This document shows positions 1-11,266 of a stretch of 64,000 bases of DNA, piece by piece. The position numbers and the translations under genes were made by a program. Within the stretch, counting starts at the first letter, position 1. Each line of letters begins with the position of its first letter. The stretch covers positions 10,726,001 through 10,790,000 of the forward strand of contig CM075943.1 in the NCBI GenBank assembly GCA_038030265.1, given 5' to 3'. A model generated the notes under the pieces. It did no database searches, was not told the DNA's origin, and was given only the letters and a program-made list of their open reading frames with translations. The stretch comes from Corythucha ciliata. Its lineage: Eukaryota > Arthropoda > Insecta > Hemiptera > Tingidae.

Positions 1-1263
1 GTGATTTTCTCCTAAGAACTCGCAGAGACATTTATAATTTCGAACGGAACATTCTGTTTACGGACGAAGCTGGGTTTTCTAGAAATGGTACATTCAATTT
101 CAAAAATAACCATTTCTGGGATGTGCGAAATCCACATGCAACTGTAGAACGAAGCCATCAGAGGCAGTTCAGTTTGAACGTCTGGGGCGGCTTAGTCGGT
201 GATTTTTTAATTGGTCCGTTTTTTATAACTGGACACTTGAATGGGCAGAATTACACCGATTTCTTACGAAATGATTTATCTCCACTCTTGGAAAATGTAC
301 CTCTGAATATCAGAAGAAACATGTGGTTCATGCACGATGGCGCACCCCCCCATTTCAGCCGCGATGCAAGAAGGGAGCTGGACAACGTTTTCGAACACCG
401 GTGGATAGGCCGCGGTGGTCCGACGCAATGGCCTCCCAGATCGCCCGACTTGACCCCAATGGACTTTTATGTTTGGGGTCATTTAAAGGCTCTAGTGTAC
501 GGAGGAGGCTCAATAGAAAATGTTGATGAGTTAAGACAAAGGATAATAGATGGTTTCGAAACTATTCGTAGAAATCGACATGTGTTAAGACGCGTCTCCA
601 AAAGTTTCGTCCTCCGAGTGGAGACATGCCGCCGAGTAAATGGAGGCCATTTCGAGCCAATTTTGCCACAATGAATTTGATTCTTGAAATTCAAGAAATT
701 CTTGAATTCTTTATTACTTTTCGTTATTTTTTTCATTCACAAATTGGTCAAGTAAATCTTTGTTTCCTATTTCGTATGCATGACTTTATTGATTGAAAGT
801 GGATTATCTCTAATTCTAAGGTGGCGATCTACAAATTCAAACACACGATTTTGAAGCTTATTAAATGGGGCAACTTTTGGTAAAATGGGAGATCCATAGA
901 CGAAAACAAGAGGGGTGAAATCATGAATCGTTTAGGGGGCAGATTGTGAGACCAGATAATTGCCGCACGCTTAGATAGGCTACTTTAAATCTTACAGCAC
1001 ATTTTGTCGAATAAAAATGGTTGCATCCTGTAGGAAATTTCATGGGCTTTCCGAAAATGTGCTCATAAATGCATTTTGAACAAGGGAAAGGTCCAGAAAT
1101 CGAACATTTTGAACAAAAAACACCATAAAATCGGAAAAAACTAAATTGGCCGTATCTCAGTGGGAAATCAGTTTCGACCCACGATTATTTCGTCAAATCG
1201 TATTATTTTTAGGTCAGGAATAAGCCAGAAAAATATTGCCATTAAGTTTTGAAACACCCTGTA
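1..1263 (+). mobile_element. Tc1/mariner element (DD41D type), 3' part
   Basis: The window opens inside a mariner-like element. Its transposase reading frame runs from the first bases to 674, followed by about 590 bp of non-coding 3' sequence. The likely outer end is ACACCCTGTA at 1254-1263, a typical terminal motif of IS630-Tc1-mariner elements, followed by TA-rich sequence. The 5' terminus lies outside the window, so the inverted repeat cannot be matched and the right boundary is inferred from the motif alone. Confidence 0.7.
3..674 (+). CDS. Tc1/mariner transposase, DD41D, 5'-truncated by window edge
   Basis: This is the catalytic part of an IS630-Tc1-mariner transposase, the nuclear enzyme that cuts and pastes the element into TA sites. 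The frame is open from base 3, so the N-terminal helix-turn-helix region lies outside the window. Counting from base 3, the catalytic residues are D21 (in FTDEAGF), D112 (in HDGAPPH) and D154 (in PDLTPMDF). D112 and D154 are separated by 41 residues, which gives DD41D rather than the DD34D of mariner or DD34E of Tc1. No stop or frameshift is seen in the visible 223 codons, and the C-terminus (stop at 672-674) has normal length. The family is certain; whether the whole element is intact cannot be judged from here. Confidence 0.85.
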   Translation, partial: DFLLRTRRDIYNFERNILFTDEAGFSRNGTFNFKNNHFWDVRNPHATVERSHQRQFSLNVWGGLVGDFLIGPFFITGHLNGQNYTDFLRNDLSPLLENVPLNIRRNMWFMHDGAPPHFSRDARRELDNVFEHRWIGRGGPTQWPPRSPDLTPMDFYVWGHLKALVYGGGSIENVDELRQRIIDGFETIRRNRHVLRRVSKSFVLRVETCRRVNGGHFEPILPQ

Positions 1264-1849
1264 TATCATTTTATTGAGTTATAAACACGTGAGTTCAGAT
1301 TACTTATATCTATAAAAAATACAGAAGCTTCCTTTTATTTTAATAAACTCGTCCAAGTTTATGTCAACCTACGGCCTTCTCCTCCTTTCCAAGTGCTTCG
1401 GCACTTTTTGATTGTGACCCCCTCACAGTATAAGGTTAACGATTGATTTATCGGAAGGGTGCTAAAACTTAAAAAAAAAAAGTCTTAATTTTTCCTTCTA
1501 TGTCCAACGAATAAATTGTTCTAAATTACCAGCAGACTTTCAAAACTCTTAATCGCGTCCTTAAACCTTCATGACGTTGAAAACGCATCATTTATGTGGG
1601 CCCGTTTCACAACGCTAATGAGAACAGTTTGCAATTTTGTTCCGGAGTTGAGATATGAGAGAGTTAACTGACTAGTGATAATGACTACTAATCGCAAGGA
1701 AGAGACGGCGGACTCCATAGTTGTTGAAAACAACTTGCAATGAGCTCAGCCAAATAATTGCCTGGACTTAGCTTTCCTTCAACTTCCAACACTCAAACTA
1801 TGCAACGTAGCAAATGTACTCATTACATTTTTTTTTTTTTTCTACATTA
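1264..1849. other. Non-coding, nothing recognised
   Basis: AT-rich sequence between the mariner end and the next MITE. I see no coding potential, RNA gene or element end here, only short A and T runs. Confidence 0.5.
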
Positions 1850-1853
1850 TTTA

Positions 1854-1996
1854 GGTCGGTCGTCCACTGGAAGCATGGAACAACGACGAGCGTACATCCC
1901 AAAGCCTCAAATTGAATGTGACATCGTGCACTGTATGTACGCTCGTTATTGCTTGTTGTAGCGCCGCTCGAAAACGCTTCCTGTGGACGACCGGCC
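1854..1996. mobile_element. 143-bp palindromic MITE
   Basis: The ends are inverted copies: GGTCGGTCGTCCACTGGAAG at the left and the complement of GGCCGGTCGTCCACAGGAAG at the right. A second inverted pair (GAGCGTACAT at about 1888 and ATGTACGCTC at about 1934) lets most of the element fold into one hairpin. TTTA flanks both sides (1850-1853 and 1997-2000) and is probably the target duplication. There is no coding capacity. The superfamily is not clear from these data. Confidence 0.75.
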
Positions 1997-3990
1997 TTTA
2001 ATCTTCTCTGGAAGGGATCTTGTTGCTTCGTTCAAGATGACTAAAATTTCGAAGGGACTTTGAATATCCCTTGAAGATCTGATTTCTCCCCCATACCCAG
2101 ACCATGTCTTTTCAAAAAGTATAATTCCAAAATCCGGATCCATCAGAAGTGTGAAGGAACCCTCACCTATTGAAAAATTTGCTGAAAATCCCCCCCCCCC
2201 CCAGGAAAGTTAAGGAAATCTGTCACCGTAAATGAAATAATTGGTAAATTCAATTACATACACAACAAATAAGCACTTTTTTAAATATCAAACAAAATAA
2301 CAACTGAAACAATGTCGTTGGCGGAGGCTCCTTCTTCAGATTGTGAAGAAGTTAGAGGATATGATGCTGTGCGAGACACATATGAGGCTTCGTTTATAAC
2401 GAGGCTTTTGTTCGAAGTTTGTCATGCGTTAGAAATATCTAGTTTTAGGGTTGGTATTTGGGATTTTTTCGTATACCCATTCTTCTCAACATTGCAAGCA
2501 TTTAAAAAACATTACAGCACGTAGCAAACATAACCTGGAATTCTTGTCTCTCTATAGGTCTTGAAATAAAACCGTGACAATAAAATAAAACGTAATTGCA
2601 CGCAGCAAACTTATTTTTTGCTTCTACGTTGAATAGGAAATAAGAATAGGTATAATTGTAAGATTCCTTGGAGTCGATCAATGATTGCATTTGATCGCCA
2701 CGGAACGACGGGAGGACAAAAACTCGCCGTGGATCGAGTAAGAAAATGATGGTGGGGGTGGAGGGAGGGCAAGGTGTGTATCCAATAATTTGATTTCCAA
2801 TCGATGTAAGTGTTGGGGTACGAGGGATCGTGGGTGGGAGAGGGGGGGTTATGCTCGTCTCGAGATGGATTAAGGTGAATAAGGATGATGGGACGAGAGT
2901 AGCAAACTGATGTTTTTCCCCCCTGAAAAAAGAGGTCTGCTATTTAATAGTCGTTTCTTTTTGGGGTGGGGGTGAGGATAAAAGGAAACAACGCCAAATT
3001 ACTTCCTAGCCAAGCTTATTATTTGACACCTCATCAAGTTTTTATGCTTAAATGATAATTCAAGCTGTTCAACGTAAAAACATTTGACAGCCTAATGAAG
3101 CCTAATGAAGTATTAAACGTGGAGACTCATGTAAAGCTACTAAACTGCAAATGAGGTGCGAAAGGTGGCTAAAAGACTAATACTGAGGCTGCTCCAAATT
3201 CAACTTATTTATAGCAGTTTGAGAAACTGGTCCGGGTTTCTCCATTACGGGTTATTTATCATGAGGGGGCAATTCGGAACCACTTAACAGAGGACCCTCC
3301 TTCTTACCACAATGCTCAATACCCGCAGTTCCTTCACTTCGAAATGAAAGCTGGAGTTGGTTGGCTAAGGGATGGCATTTACTCATATACCGCTGTTCAC
3401 TCAGGTACAGCCTTTAACCAAACCACTCTCCTCCTTATCATTGCCTTTTACTTTAGTTGCTAGGGCTGCCGAGCTAAGTAATTACTTTTAGTTTCCAAGT
3501 GAAGCTGGCTTGTTACATATTGTGGGAACATTTTATTCGAAAAGTTTTGGATGTGGGTAAAAAGTTCGGAGGAGGGAGTGGATTATAAGATATTATGATA
3601 ATCTTAATGGGAGTACTAAAACAGTGGAATTAATTGTCAACGTTGTTCGCTAGTAACAATACCCTCACGAAAAAGATTCTCAAGACGCGAAGCTCTCCGC
3701 CAAGGCAATAAACTGGAACAGTTGGGCAAGCTTTTATTGACTTGAAGGAGTCATGTAGAACACTGTGCACCATATTAGATAGAGGCTTGGATGAACTGCA
3801 CGTGGATGGTTTCAAAACATTACATTCGTATTCTGAATGACTTGTAGATAGTTGGCCGTTTCAACATTGCCTATTCATGGATACGGTTCATTCATCTAGA
3901 TTTCAATGAAATAGGCGAATTAGATTAATGCAGAATGCAGGCCCTCTTTCGCGTGGCTCTTCTGTTGTAATAATATTGGCTCTACTATTG
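1997..3990. other. Mostly non-coding; one weak open frame
   Basis: Contains a C run at about 2187, purine-rich stretches at 2750-2960 and otherwise unremarkable AT-rich DNA. A short frame, 2312-2524 (+), starts with an ATG in a favourable context (AAACAATG). Its 70 residues (MSLAEAPSSDCEE...) match no family I know, and the codons after about residue 43 look non-coding. It could be a first exon, but evidence is thin. Confidence 0.3.
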
Positions 3991-4182
3991 TGTAACAACA
4001 CATTTTGTTGTACGTAGACTGAACGCTAATTAAAAGCTTAAGTGAACCTCCTTGTATTTTTGTACACCTTGTTTTTGAAGCATGGCTTGTCATTTTCTTC
4101 TTTTGTTCGCTAACATTTTTTTACGGTGTGTTAAATAAACCAAGTGTAATGTCGTGAAGTTCTTGACTATAATTCTCCTTTA

Positions 4183-4196
4183 GGTTATGGGTCCAG
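4183..4196 (+). promoter_or_regulatory. Copia primer-binding site (tRNA-iMet internal type)
   Basis: GGTTATGGGTCCAG closely resembles the primer-binding site of insect Copia elements, which is complementary to the anticodon-side half of initiator tRNA-Met. It lies 51 bp upstream of the Copia gag frame, where a primer site belongs, so the 5' LTR should end just before it (about 4182). The LTR start could not be fixed, and no second LTR was found. Confidence 0.6.
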
Positions 4197-4246
4197 CCCT
4201 TTCGTGAAAAAGTTGACGGAATTTCCTTCTAGTCTTTCGGGTATTC

Positions 4247-4912
4247 TTGTCTGCCGAGCACGTGGACAGTGAGATGACGGGCAGTTGTTTTTCGTCGCTT
4301 CCGACGTTCGAGAGGCTGAAAGGGAGATCCAATTACTTGGATTGGAGATTCCAGATGAAGAATAGTCTCCTTCACGACAACTTGTGGAACGCAGTGAACA
4401 GTTATTTATCAGAGGACAAGACAGAAGAGAGTCTTAGGTCAAGACGGGATGAAAAGGCGTTGTGTCGCATCAACCTAACAGTCGATAAGTGTTACTTTCC
4501 TTACGTTATGAATTGTAAGACGGCAAAAGAAGCCTGGGATGCCCTCGAAAAGCCTTCCAGGACAAAGGACTCAACAAAAGATTGATCCTTCTGCAGAGAC
4601 TTTTCTCAGTTAAAATGTTCGACTATAACACAATGCATGAGTATATCAACGCCGTTATGGACATCTCCATGCAACTGGCGAGTTTGGGGAAGCCAGTAGA
4701 TGACGAATTCGTGGGAGTAATTCTACTGAAAGGGCTACCAAAAATGTATCGTCCGATGGTTGGAAAACGTCGAAGTCGCAATCACAAGTGATTTTGTAAA
4801 AAATAAGCTTTTACAAGACGCGGATTGGAATCCAAGTGCACAAAAGCAGGCGGCTCGTGAAGAATTTGCTCTCGCCGCTCGTCAAGGTAAAGTCAAAAAA
4901 AAGTTTTTTTTT
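4247..4912 (+). pseudogene. Copia-type Gag, frameshifted
   Basis: This is a retrotransposon Gag of the Ty1/Copia type (UBN2-like domain), the particle protein that packages element RNA. The first frame (4247-4585) carries the typical N-terminal signature LKGRSNYLDWRFQMKNSL and the motif TAKEAWDALE. The homology jumps to a second frame at about 4575-4790 (EYINAVMDISMQLASLG, LLKGLPKMYRP) and to a third at about 4765-4912 (KNKLLQDADW). Two frameshifts therefore inactivate it. The first frame has no ATG at its start; an ATG at 4274 lies within it. The zinc knuckle expected next is not seen, because the ISL2EU element follows. Confidence 0.8.
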
Positions 4913-5202
4913 TAATGAAAGAGGACAAATAGTTTGACAAGAGGATGTGATTAGTTTTTTTTAACGACGAAAAGTAAATTTGTAATAATTTTTCAAAATC
5001 CCAGAATTTAGGGAGTTTGATAGCAACCAGACCTTGACCATGCGGGGGTGGGTTTATTCTTCGTGACGTCATATTTCACCAGGTTTTGTTTACCTTCCTC
5101 CGGTCTTCGGAGGTCAGTCGCTGTTCACAGTTCTACCATGCGTTTCTTTGTCTTTAACTTTCGAAGTTTTGTTTTTCTTTTTCAAATCTTTTTTGAGGCA
5201 AG

Positions 5203-7277
5203 ATGAGTTACAAGTACTGCTTCGTGCCAATGTGTAGAAATACGACTTCTAAAACCCCAGAAAAGTGGTTCGTGTCAGTTCCTCAAAACAAAGAAGTGCG
5301 GAAGAAATGGATAAATGTGGTCAGGAGAGATTTAAAGACGCCCCTCACAGGAGTTCATTTTTGTTGCGAAGACCATTTTGACGTAAGTGTACGAAATATA
5401 TTCTGTGTGGTTACTTTGCTACGCGATATTTAGGGTTGTCTTAATAAGAGAAGGATCGAGCGAAAGGACGTCAGCGATGGTCGCTTCAACGCGAATTGAA
5501 AACAAGGTGCCCTATAGTTCAGATCGCCGACTGAACGATCATCTCGGTGTCCAATTGATCATTTAGCTACTTTCATCTGAGCAAGCGATGATCGCCGATA
5601 CCCTCTCGCTCGATATTCGTGGGACTTGTGGGAGAATGCACTTGATAATGCGTGAGTCGTGAACTTTTTTTCAACAAAATTTCAGAAACCAGAAGATTTT
5701 GAAAATTACTATTACGCTGAGATGTGCAAGTCCCGCGGTGAGAGCTGTCATCTGAAATTAAAGAAAGGCGTAGTTCCTCATAAATTTCAGTGCCAAACAA
5801 CCAGACTAGTGACCGGTACGCCGCAATTTGCATGACTGAAATGACGAAGTTTATACTATTAGGTACTTATTTCCTCCAGAAAAAGCAAGCAGGAAATCCG
5901 TGGTGGAAAAAATGAAGAGGCAAAAGTTGGTGCTCTCGTTACTAGAACCAGAGGTTCAATCCGAACCTGAAGTTTTTCCTGGCTCTTCAAGCACACCAAG
6001 TCTGACCGAGGAACCTGTAGTCGTCGAGGAAGTACCCATCAGTAAATCAGTGGGTTAGTGTTATTTGAAGCTCAAGTTTAACTCGTATTATAGCACCCAG
6101 TAATCTAACGCCCATTCTCTGTCTTTTACAGCCGTATCAGTTCGTCCTGAAATGGCGGATTTCTGTATGCAGGCTCTAATCAAACCGAAATACAGAAGTA
6201 GGTTCGTCCAGGCAGTTCCTACGACTGCAGCTGTACTCACCTCACCACTGAAGAGAGAATTGGCTAGTGATGCGCAAAGGAGCTCCAACGCTCCAAGAGA
6301 ATTCGCGTTGATAGCTCGCCGGAGGAAGAAGACATAACGGAGGAAATCACGACTTCTTCATCAATATTCACTGTATCGTCGATCCCCCAGGATGATTCTA
6401 GCACCGATTCTATACCTTATGCGGATCTCGACTCTCTGAAAGCAAGCAGTCTTAAAATTACTACCTATCACATAGAGAATATCACATAGAGGAGTACCTC
6501 AGGAATGTTTTTTTATATTAACATTTCTGCAAGAAGAAGTTGGAGCAAGTTACCGAGACATCATGATGGTGTTAAAAAAGATTAGACTCAATTTGTCATT
6601 CTTAATTCTTGGGGACGATTTCGGTGTTTCCGCGAACAGTGTGTCCAGGATTTTCAAATCTGTTTGCCCCAAAATTTCCGCCCGTTTGGCCCAGTTGGTT
6701 TATTGGCCAGACTCCCTAAGAGTTAAAATTAATTTGCCAATTCCGTTCAGGAAAAACTACAGAAATGTCGAGGCTATTATCGACTGTCTCGAAATACATA
6801 TTGAAAAACCTAGTGACCCTTTGGTACAAGCGTTAACCTGGTCAAATTACTATTCGTGTAATACTGTCAAGTACCTTGTTTCGTGCACTCCTAACGGATT
6901 CATTAATTTCATTTCCGAGGGTTATGGAGGGAGGATTTCTGATAGCGAATTAACCATCGAGTGTGGGTTTCTGGGATGTCTGCCCCACGGTAAAGACGTC
7001 ATGGCAGATAGAGGATTCAAAACTCTCGACTACACTCTGAGCAAACAGCGCAGCAAGCTCATAAGACCTCCTTCTGTGAAAACAGGATTAAAACTTTCAA
7101 AAAAAGAAGTTACTGAGGGCAGAAGCATTGCAACGCGAGTTCACGTGGAACGAGTTATCGGGAGAATATAAATTCGTTCTACCCCACAGTACAGTCGACA
7201 CCAAGTTAGTGGGATACTTGGACTGCATAATGGCGGCAATTGCCGGAATGGTCAATGTCCAAAGCCTGCTTTTGTGA
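5203..7277 (+). pseudogene. THAP-domain DDE_4 transposase of ISL2EU, multi-exon, broken
   Basis: Exon 1 (5203-5382) starts at ATG and encodes a THAP zinc finger (CFVPMC, then W, then CCEDHF). A GT-AG intron leads in phase to exon 2 (5686-5815), which completes the finger with VVPHKF. Exon 3 is 5880-6053 and exon 4 starts at 6132 with the family linker KPKYRSRFVQA. One frameshift falls at about 6300-6325 and another break at about 6485. The catalytic DDE_4 domain follows (frame open from about 6490): first D in IIDCLEIHIEKP, second in MADRGF, E in HVERVIGRI. A short deletion near 7165 breaks the frame again before the C-terminal end, which runs to TGA 7275-7277. The THAP finger binds the element ends and the DDE domain does strand transfer in this family. 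All three catalytic residues remain, but the frame does not. Confidence 0.8.
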
Positions 7278-7410
7278 TCATGAGCGGGCTGAATAAAATA
7301 ATCCATTCATTATATTTTTTGTGTGTAAAAGTAATTTATTGTTGTACTTTCATCCATGTAGTAGAAAATAATATTTAATGGTTTTTAACAAAGTAAAAAA
7401 ATCATAAACT

Positions 7411-9206
7411 TTAAAGAAAAGGTAAAATAAAGTGTGTCCAAAATTCATGACTTTTTGACATTAAATTATGCAGAAGAACTTCATCCTTCTCCACCCATTT
7501 ATAATTGAAGGCGTAATCGTTTTCGAAATTTGGGCTGGCTACAACTATAAGCCCTTTTTTTACTTGGGCCATTTCCATTTGTAGTTGAATCTGAGCCATT
7601 AACTTGGGCGATACGGTACCGTCACTTTTTAAGTAATGCGTAACCGTTCTGTCCGCGGATGGAGCCTTCACTTCCACTACAAATGATTCCCCAACAGCGT
7701 CGGGCGAGGCGCCAAAAGAAGGCCGTTTCGGATCCAATAAAAATCCGGATTTTTTTTACTTTTAATTGCAGTTTCTTCGAAACCTCGGCCAAAATAATGG
7801 CTTCTAGGCGCTTCCCTCTTGCCATGGCTACGCTCATAAATTTGCGGGATGCCCCCAGAATTTTATTTACGAGGGCACCATTGTCCGCCTTGCAGTGTGC
7901 TGCCTCGTGAATCACCGACGCCGTTATCCTTCCATATCTAAATAGGTGATTGCGAAATATTAGAAGTATTAATGGAATAAATCCAAAAATTCAGATTAAT
8001 AATTACCGGAGTTCGAACCACTGTCTTGAATCGCATTGGTTCCTTGTCTCCTCCTCGGCTGCCTTGCATAACTCTGCTGTCATTGACATCGTGCAGTAGT
8101 CAACAAATCCGATTGTTGGACTGTCGTGGCAGTATTTTACCGACAGTGCGTGTAGCGATAGAGGATTATACCCCTCCAAAGATGTCAGCATGTTGTCGAT
8201 GCCGACCGTGAGGCTCTGTTGCTGAACTTTGTTTCGGAAAGACTCGTTTGATTCAAGCGTGGGCCTCGAAACATACTTTTTTGGTATTAATTGCCTCAAT
8301 GAGAGCTTTTTGAGGTTTTTCACTTCGGCAAGCCCAGCCTTCTTCCAGTATGACTGCACAGAAGTAGGAGAAGGCTCCTCGCTTCTTCTGTGCAGCCAGA
8401 AGAGGAAGGCGATGCAATTCTTGCATCCATACCTTCAAAAACAAAAGACGAAAAAATGGAAGAATAATGAGCGGACTATTTCAAAATTATGTGTATGTAC
8501 CTGCTGATGCGACACAATCGAAACACTTGGCTGCAACTACTTCACCTTGCCCTTCGTCGACCACTACCATGACTGAATATGGTTTTTGGCTTATTTTGTG
8601 TTCTGGTGTTATTAAGCAGTATACGGTCACTACGCCGTTGTCTCTTCTCAGTTCGACCATCCCGATGCTCTGGTCACCGTATTCAGCTCTTGCCGACCTG
8701 AAAAAAAACAAGAAACATAATTTAGTGTTTTTATTTATTTATTTGTTTTTTTTAAATGAAAATTAATCCTCCGTAGAAGGATATGGCCGTATTCAGAGAT
8801 ATTCCTTTGTCCTCCTTCAACAGATGACACTACTTTTTAAAGGAACTTTAGCAGCTTTATCGTTCGGTGGTTGCTGCCAGTACAGTAAAATTTGGCAGTT
8901 GTCATGAGGAAGCGTAATTTTGTCCAATCAAATGGTTGTGCTTGTTTATTCCGTTTTATTTTTTGCAATACTGGAAGCAACCCACGAACAAAGCTAGGAC
9001 CCACGCATTTTAAGCAACTCGAGCTTCGATTGGAATGATCCCTGAATACGGCAGTGCGATATAGAAAGAAAAAACTCTTACTTCTCAAATTTGACTCCTG
9101 ACGATTCCGACGAGAACACATTTTTCTCCAAAAATCTACAGACCGCGATAACGCTCAACCGAGGCAAATTGGTTGAAGTGGCTTCTAAAAAGCTCTCTCG
9201 AGGCAT
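7411..9206 (-). pseudogene. YqaJ-type nuclease gene of ISL2EU, 4 exons, frameshifted
   Basis: Read on the minus strand. Exon 1, 9206-9082, starts at ATG; intron 9081-8698; exon 2, 8697-8501; intron 8500-8433; exon 3, 8432-8007; intron 8006-7938; exon 4, 7937-7411. Introns 1 and 3 have GT-AG ends and join in phase. Exons 2-3 carry a SWIM-like zinc-finger signature (CFDC ... GCKNC), with N where the usual H stands. Exon 4 has the YqaJ lambda-exonuclease-like core: GASPDAVGE, VVEVKAP and AQIQLQMEMA, which hold the usual metal-binding D, E and K. The join at intron 2 is off by one base, and an A run at about 7744-7758 shifts the frame between KLQLKVKK and the SPDA motif, so this copy is inactive unless those are sequencing errors. 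The nuclease's job in ISL2EU is unknown. Confidence 0.75.
8785..9053. mobile_element. Small MITE in an intron of the YqaJ gene
   Basis: GCCGTATTCAG at 8786-8796 is matched in inverse by CTGAATACGGC at 9042-9052, and the similarity continues inward for about ten more bases with mismatches (ATTCC). The 268-bp segment lies wholly inside intron 1 of the YqaJ gene. No clear target duplication could be assigned. Confidence 0.55.
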
Positions 9207-9646
9207 TTCACTTCTTCCTATGATGGTCAAAGGAAATATTCCGCGAGCTTCCCAGCCAAAGTTGAAATCAGAAAGATGAGTCCAAGAGTGATCCGAGTCG
9301 AAAGCCGAGGTACCGTGTTAAATTGTTTAATTCGAAGTCCAAAGAAAAGTCAAAAAACGAGCCGGAGTAATATAATCACAGTAAAAGCAAACAGATCACA
9401 GAACGAGGCAAACCAAACGCAGTCAAAAGACACAATGAAAGACGCTGGGGATTCATGCATGAGATATGACGTCATGACTGTGAGAAAGTTATAACCCTCA
9501 GCGTGTACGAAAACCTCTGTCTTATCAAAGTCTTACAAACCAATTATTCAATTAATTAAACTTCAAATGGTGTTTATTTTGGTATTTCTTGACTATTTAC
9601 GGCACTAACTAGCCTTCGGTACCCAATAAATTAGTCTCTTGAGGTA

Positions 9647-10966
9647 CATGTTACTGCCTCATTATTGAATTTCGACCAAAAGGATAGTGGAATCCCAGTC
9701 ACAGTAGCAAACGGTGTCAAACTTTCAAGCTCTGGAAGGGGGAATCTCTCGGTTTCATTACCCCACGGTAATTATGTCATTGAGGATGTTGTGGGTGTTC
9801 TTGGACTGACGGTGAATTTGTTGTCTTTAAGTACCTTGGCGGACAAAGGCTAAACAGTTGTTTCCGATAAGAACAGCTGTGCGGTTTACGATAAAGTAAC
9901 AGTAAAAGGAAATTTTATCGCGTCGGCTGACAGAGTTCAAGGAATTAATCGGCTTAACGTTTTGGAACCGAAATCTTGTAAAGTTATCGTGAAAAACCGC
10001 AATGTGATACCTGTAAACAGTGGGCAGATCTGTAAAATTGATGAAACCTGTTTATGGCACCTGAGTCTTGGTCACCTGAATCGACAACACACGAGGAAGT
10101 TACGTGAGTCCACCACTGGTGTTGTGTTTACCGTCGACGATCCTCGCCAACGTATCGCCTGTGTGAAAGGTAAACAGCACAAACTGCCTTTTAAAATCAA
10201 TCGGGACAAAGAGTTGGCTGAAAGCAGACTTGACCTTATCCACTCGGATGTCTGCGAGCCGTTTCAGGTTGAATCGGTGGGTCAACATCGCTACTTCGTA
10301 ACTTTCTGCGATGACTACAGCAGGATGGTGTTCATTTACTTCTTGAAGAATAAAAGTGAAGTTTTCGACAAATTCAAAGAATTCAAGGCTCGTGTCGAAA
10401 AAGAATGCGAACGTTCAATCAAAGTTTTCCGAAGCGACAGAGAAGGAGAGTATACGATTACTAACTTCGAAAAATTCCTGAAGAATGAAGGAATCAAGCA
10501 TGAACTTTCCGTTCCGTACACCCCCGAACAAAGCGGTGTGAGCGAAAATTTAAATTGCAAAATTGTTGAGCATGTGCGTTCGATGCTGTATCATGCTGAT
10601 GTAAAGTTGAATCTCTGGGGAGAATGTGCCAATACAGCTGTTCATCTATGGAATCGCTCGCCTCATAAGAAATTGAGTTTCGCTACGCCTTTGGAAAAGT
10701 GGTCAAGAAAGAAGGTAGACCTATCGTACCTTAGAATATTCGGTTGTGATGCATACGCTCACGTACCTGACGCTAAAAGCAGGAAGTTGGACCCGAAAGC
10801 TGAGCCCTTCATATGTGTTGGCTACAGCGACACCAGCAAAGCTTATCGGTTATACAACCCAATCAGCGTAAGCATCAGGCTCGCCAGAGACGTTGTTTTT
10901 TGCGAGCATGAAATCTTGAATGGCTCGGCCAAATCATCTGAGGAAGTGACACCGGCGCTTATTTAA
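9647..10966 (+). pseudogene. Copia protease-to-integrase part of Pol
   Basis: One frame runs from the end of the protease region (PVTVANG, then LTVNLLSLSTLADKG) through the GAG-pre-integrase zinc site (LWHLSLGHLN) into a Copia integrase. Integrase catalytic residues are seen as D in LIHSDVCEP, D in FRSDREGEY and E in QSGVSENLN. The family norm there is GVAERMN, so the helix is degenerate but the acid is kept. The C-terminal part ends with RIFGCDAYAHV and FVGY-like FICVGYS, both typical. An in-frame TAA at 9851-9853 and a stop just before 9647 make it a pseudogene. The aspartate of the protease itself is not found. No reverse transcriptase or RNase H follows, so the element is truncated at about 10970. 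Confidence 0.85.
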
Positions 10967-11065
10967 AAAACTGATGTTACGCCTGACGTCTGTCCGACGT
11001 CCGTTCAGCTCCTGGATTCTCACAACACTAAGGCACTATAAAACACGAGTACTGCAACACGCAAA

Positions 11066-11240
11066 TCGGCGCCATACTTGGTCCCTCATATGGTTTTAAT
11101 TATCACCTGATCTCATTGAAAAGTAGGATCTTTTTATTTATTTCGACCGCGTTTCGCGTTTGTTTGCTGCTACGATGACTATTTTTTCATTCATATTATT
11201 GTGTTTACCCTAACGATTGAGGGACCATATATGACGCTGA
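11066..11240. mobile_element. 175-bp MITE candidate
   Basis: TCGGCGCCATACTTGGTCCC at the left end is matched in inverse at 11217-11240 (GGGACCATATATGACGCTGA), about 20 bp with few mismatches. The interior is AT-rich and has no coding capacity. Target duplication unclear. Confidence 0.55.
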
Positions 11241-11266
11241 AATTCATGTTGCATTACCTGTGTTTT

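Larger units (their letters stand above)
5064..9474. mobile_element. ISL2EU-type DNA transposon (THAP-DDE transposase + YqaJ nuclease), decayed
   Basis: Two convergent genes, a THAP-domain DDE transposase on + and a YqaJ-domain nuclease on -, are the hallmark gene pair of ISL2EU (IS4EU) transposons. A candidate inverted terminal pair with 14 of 15 bases matching lies at 5064-5078 (TGACGTCATATTTCA) and 9460-9474 in inverse orientation. It contains the self-complementary TGACGTCA, so part of the match is trivial, and true ends may lie somewhat outside. The element sits between the Copia gag and the Copia protease/integrase, so it most likely inserted into that retrotransposon. Confidence 0.65.
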
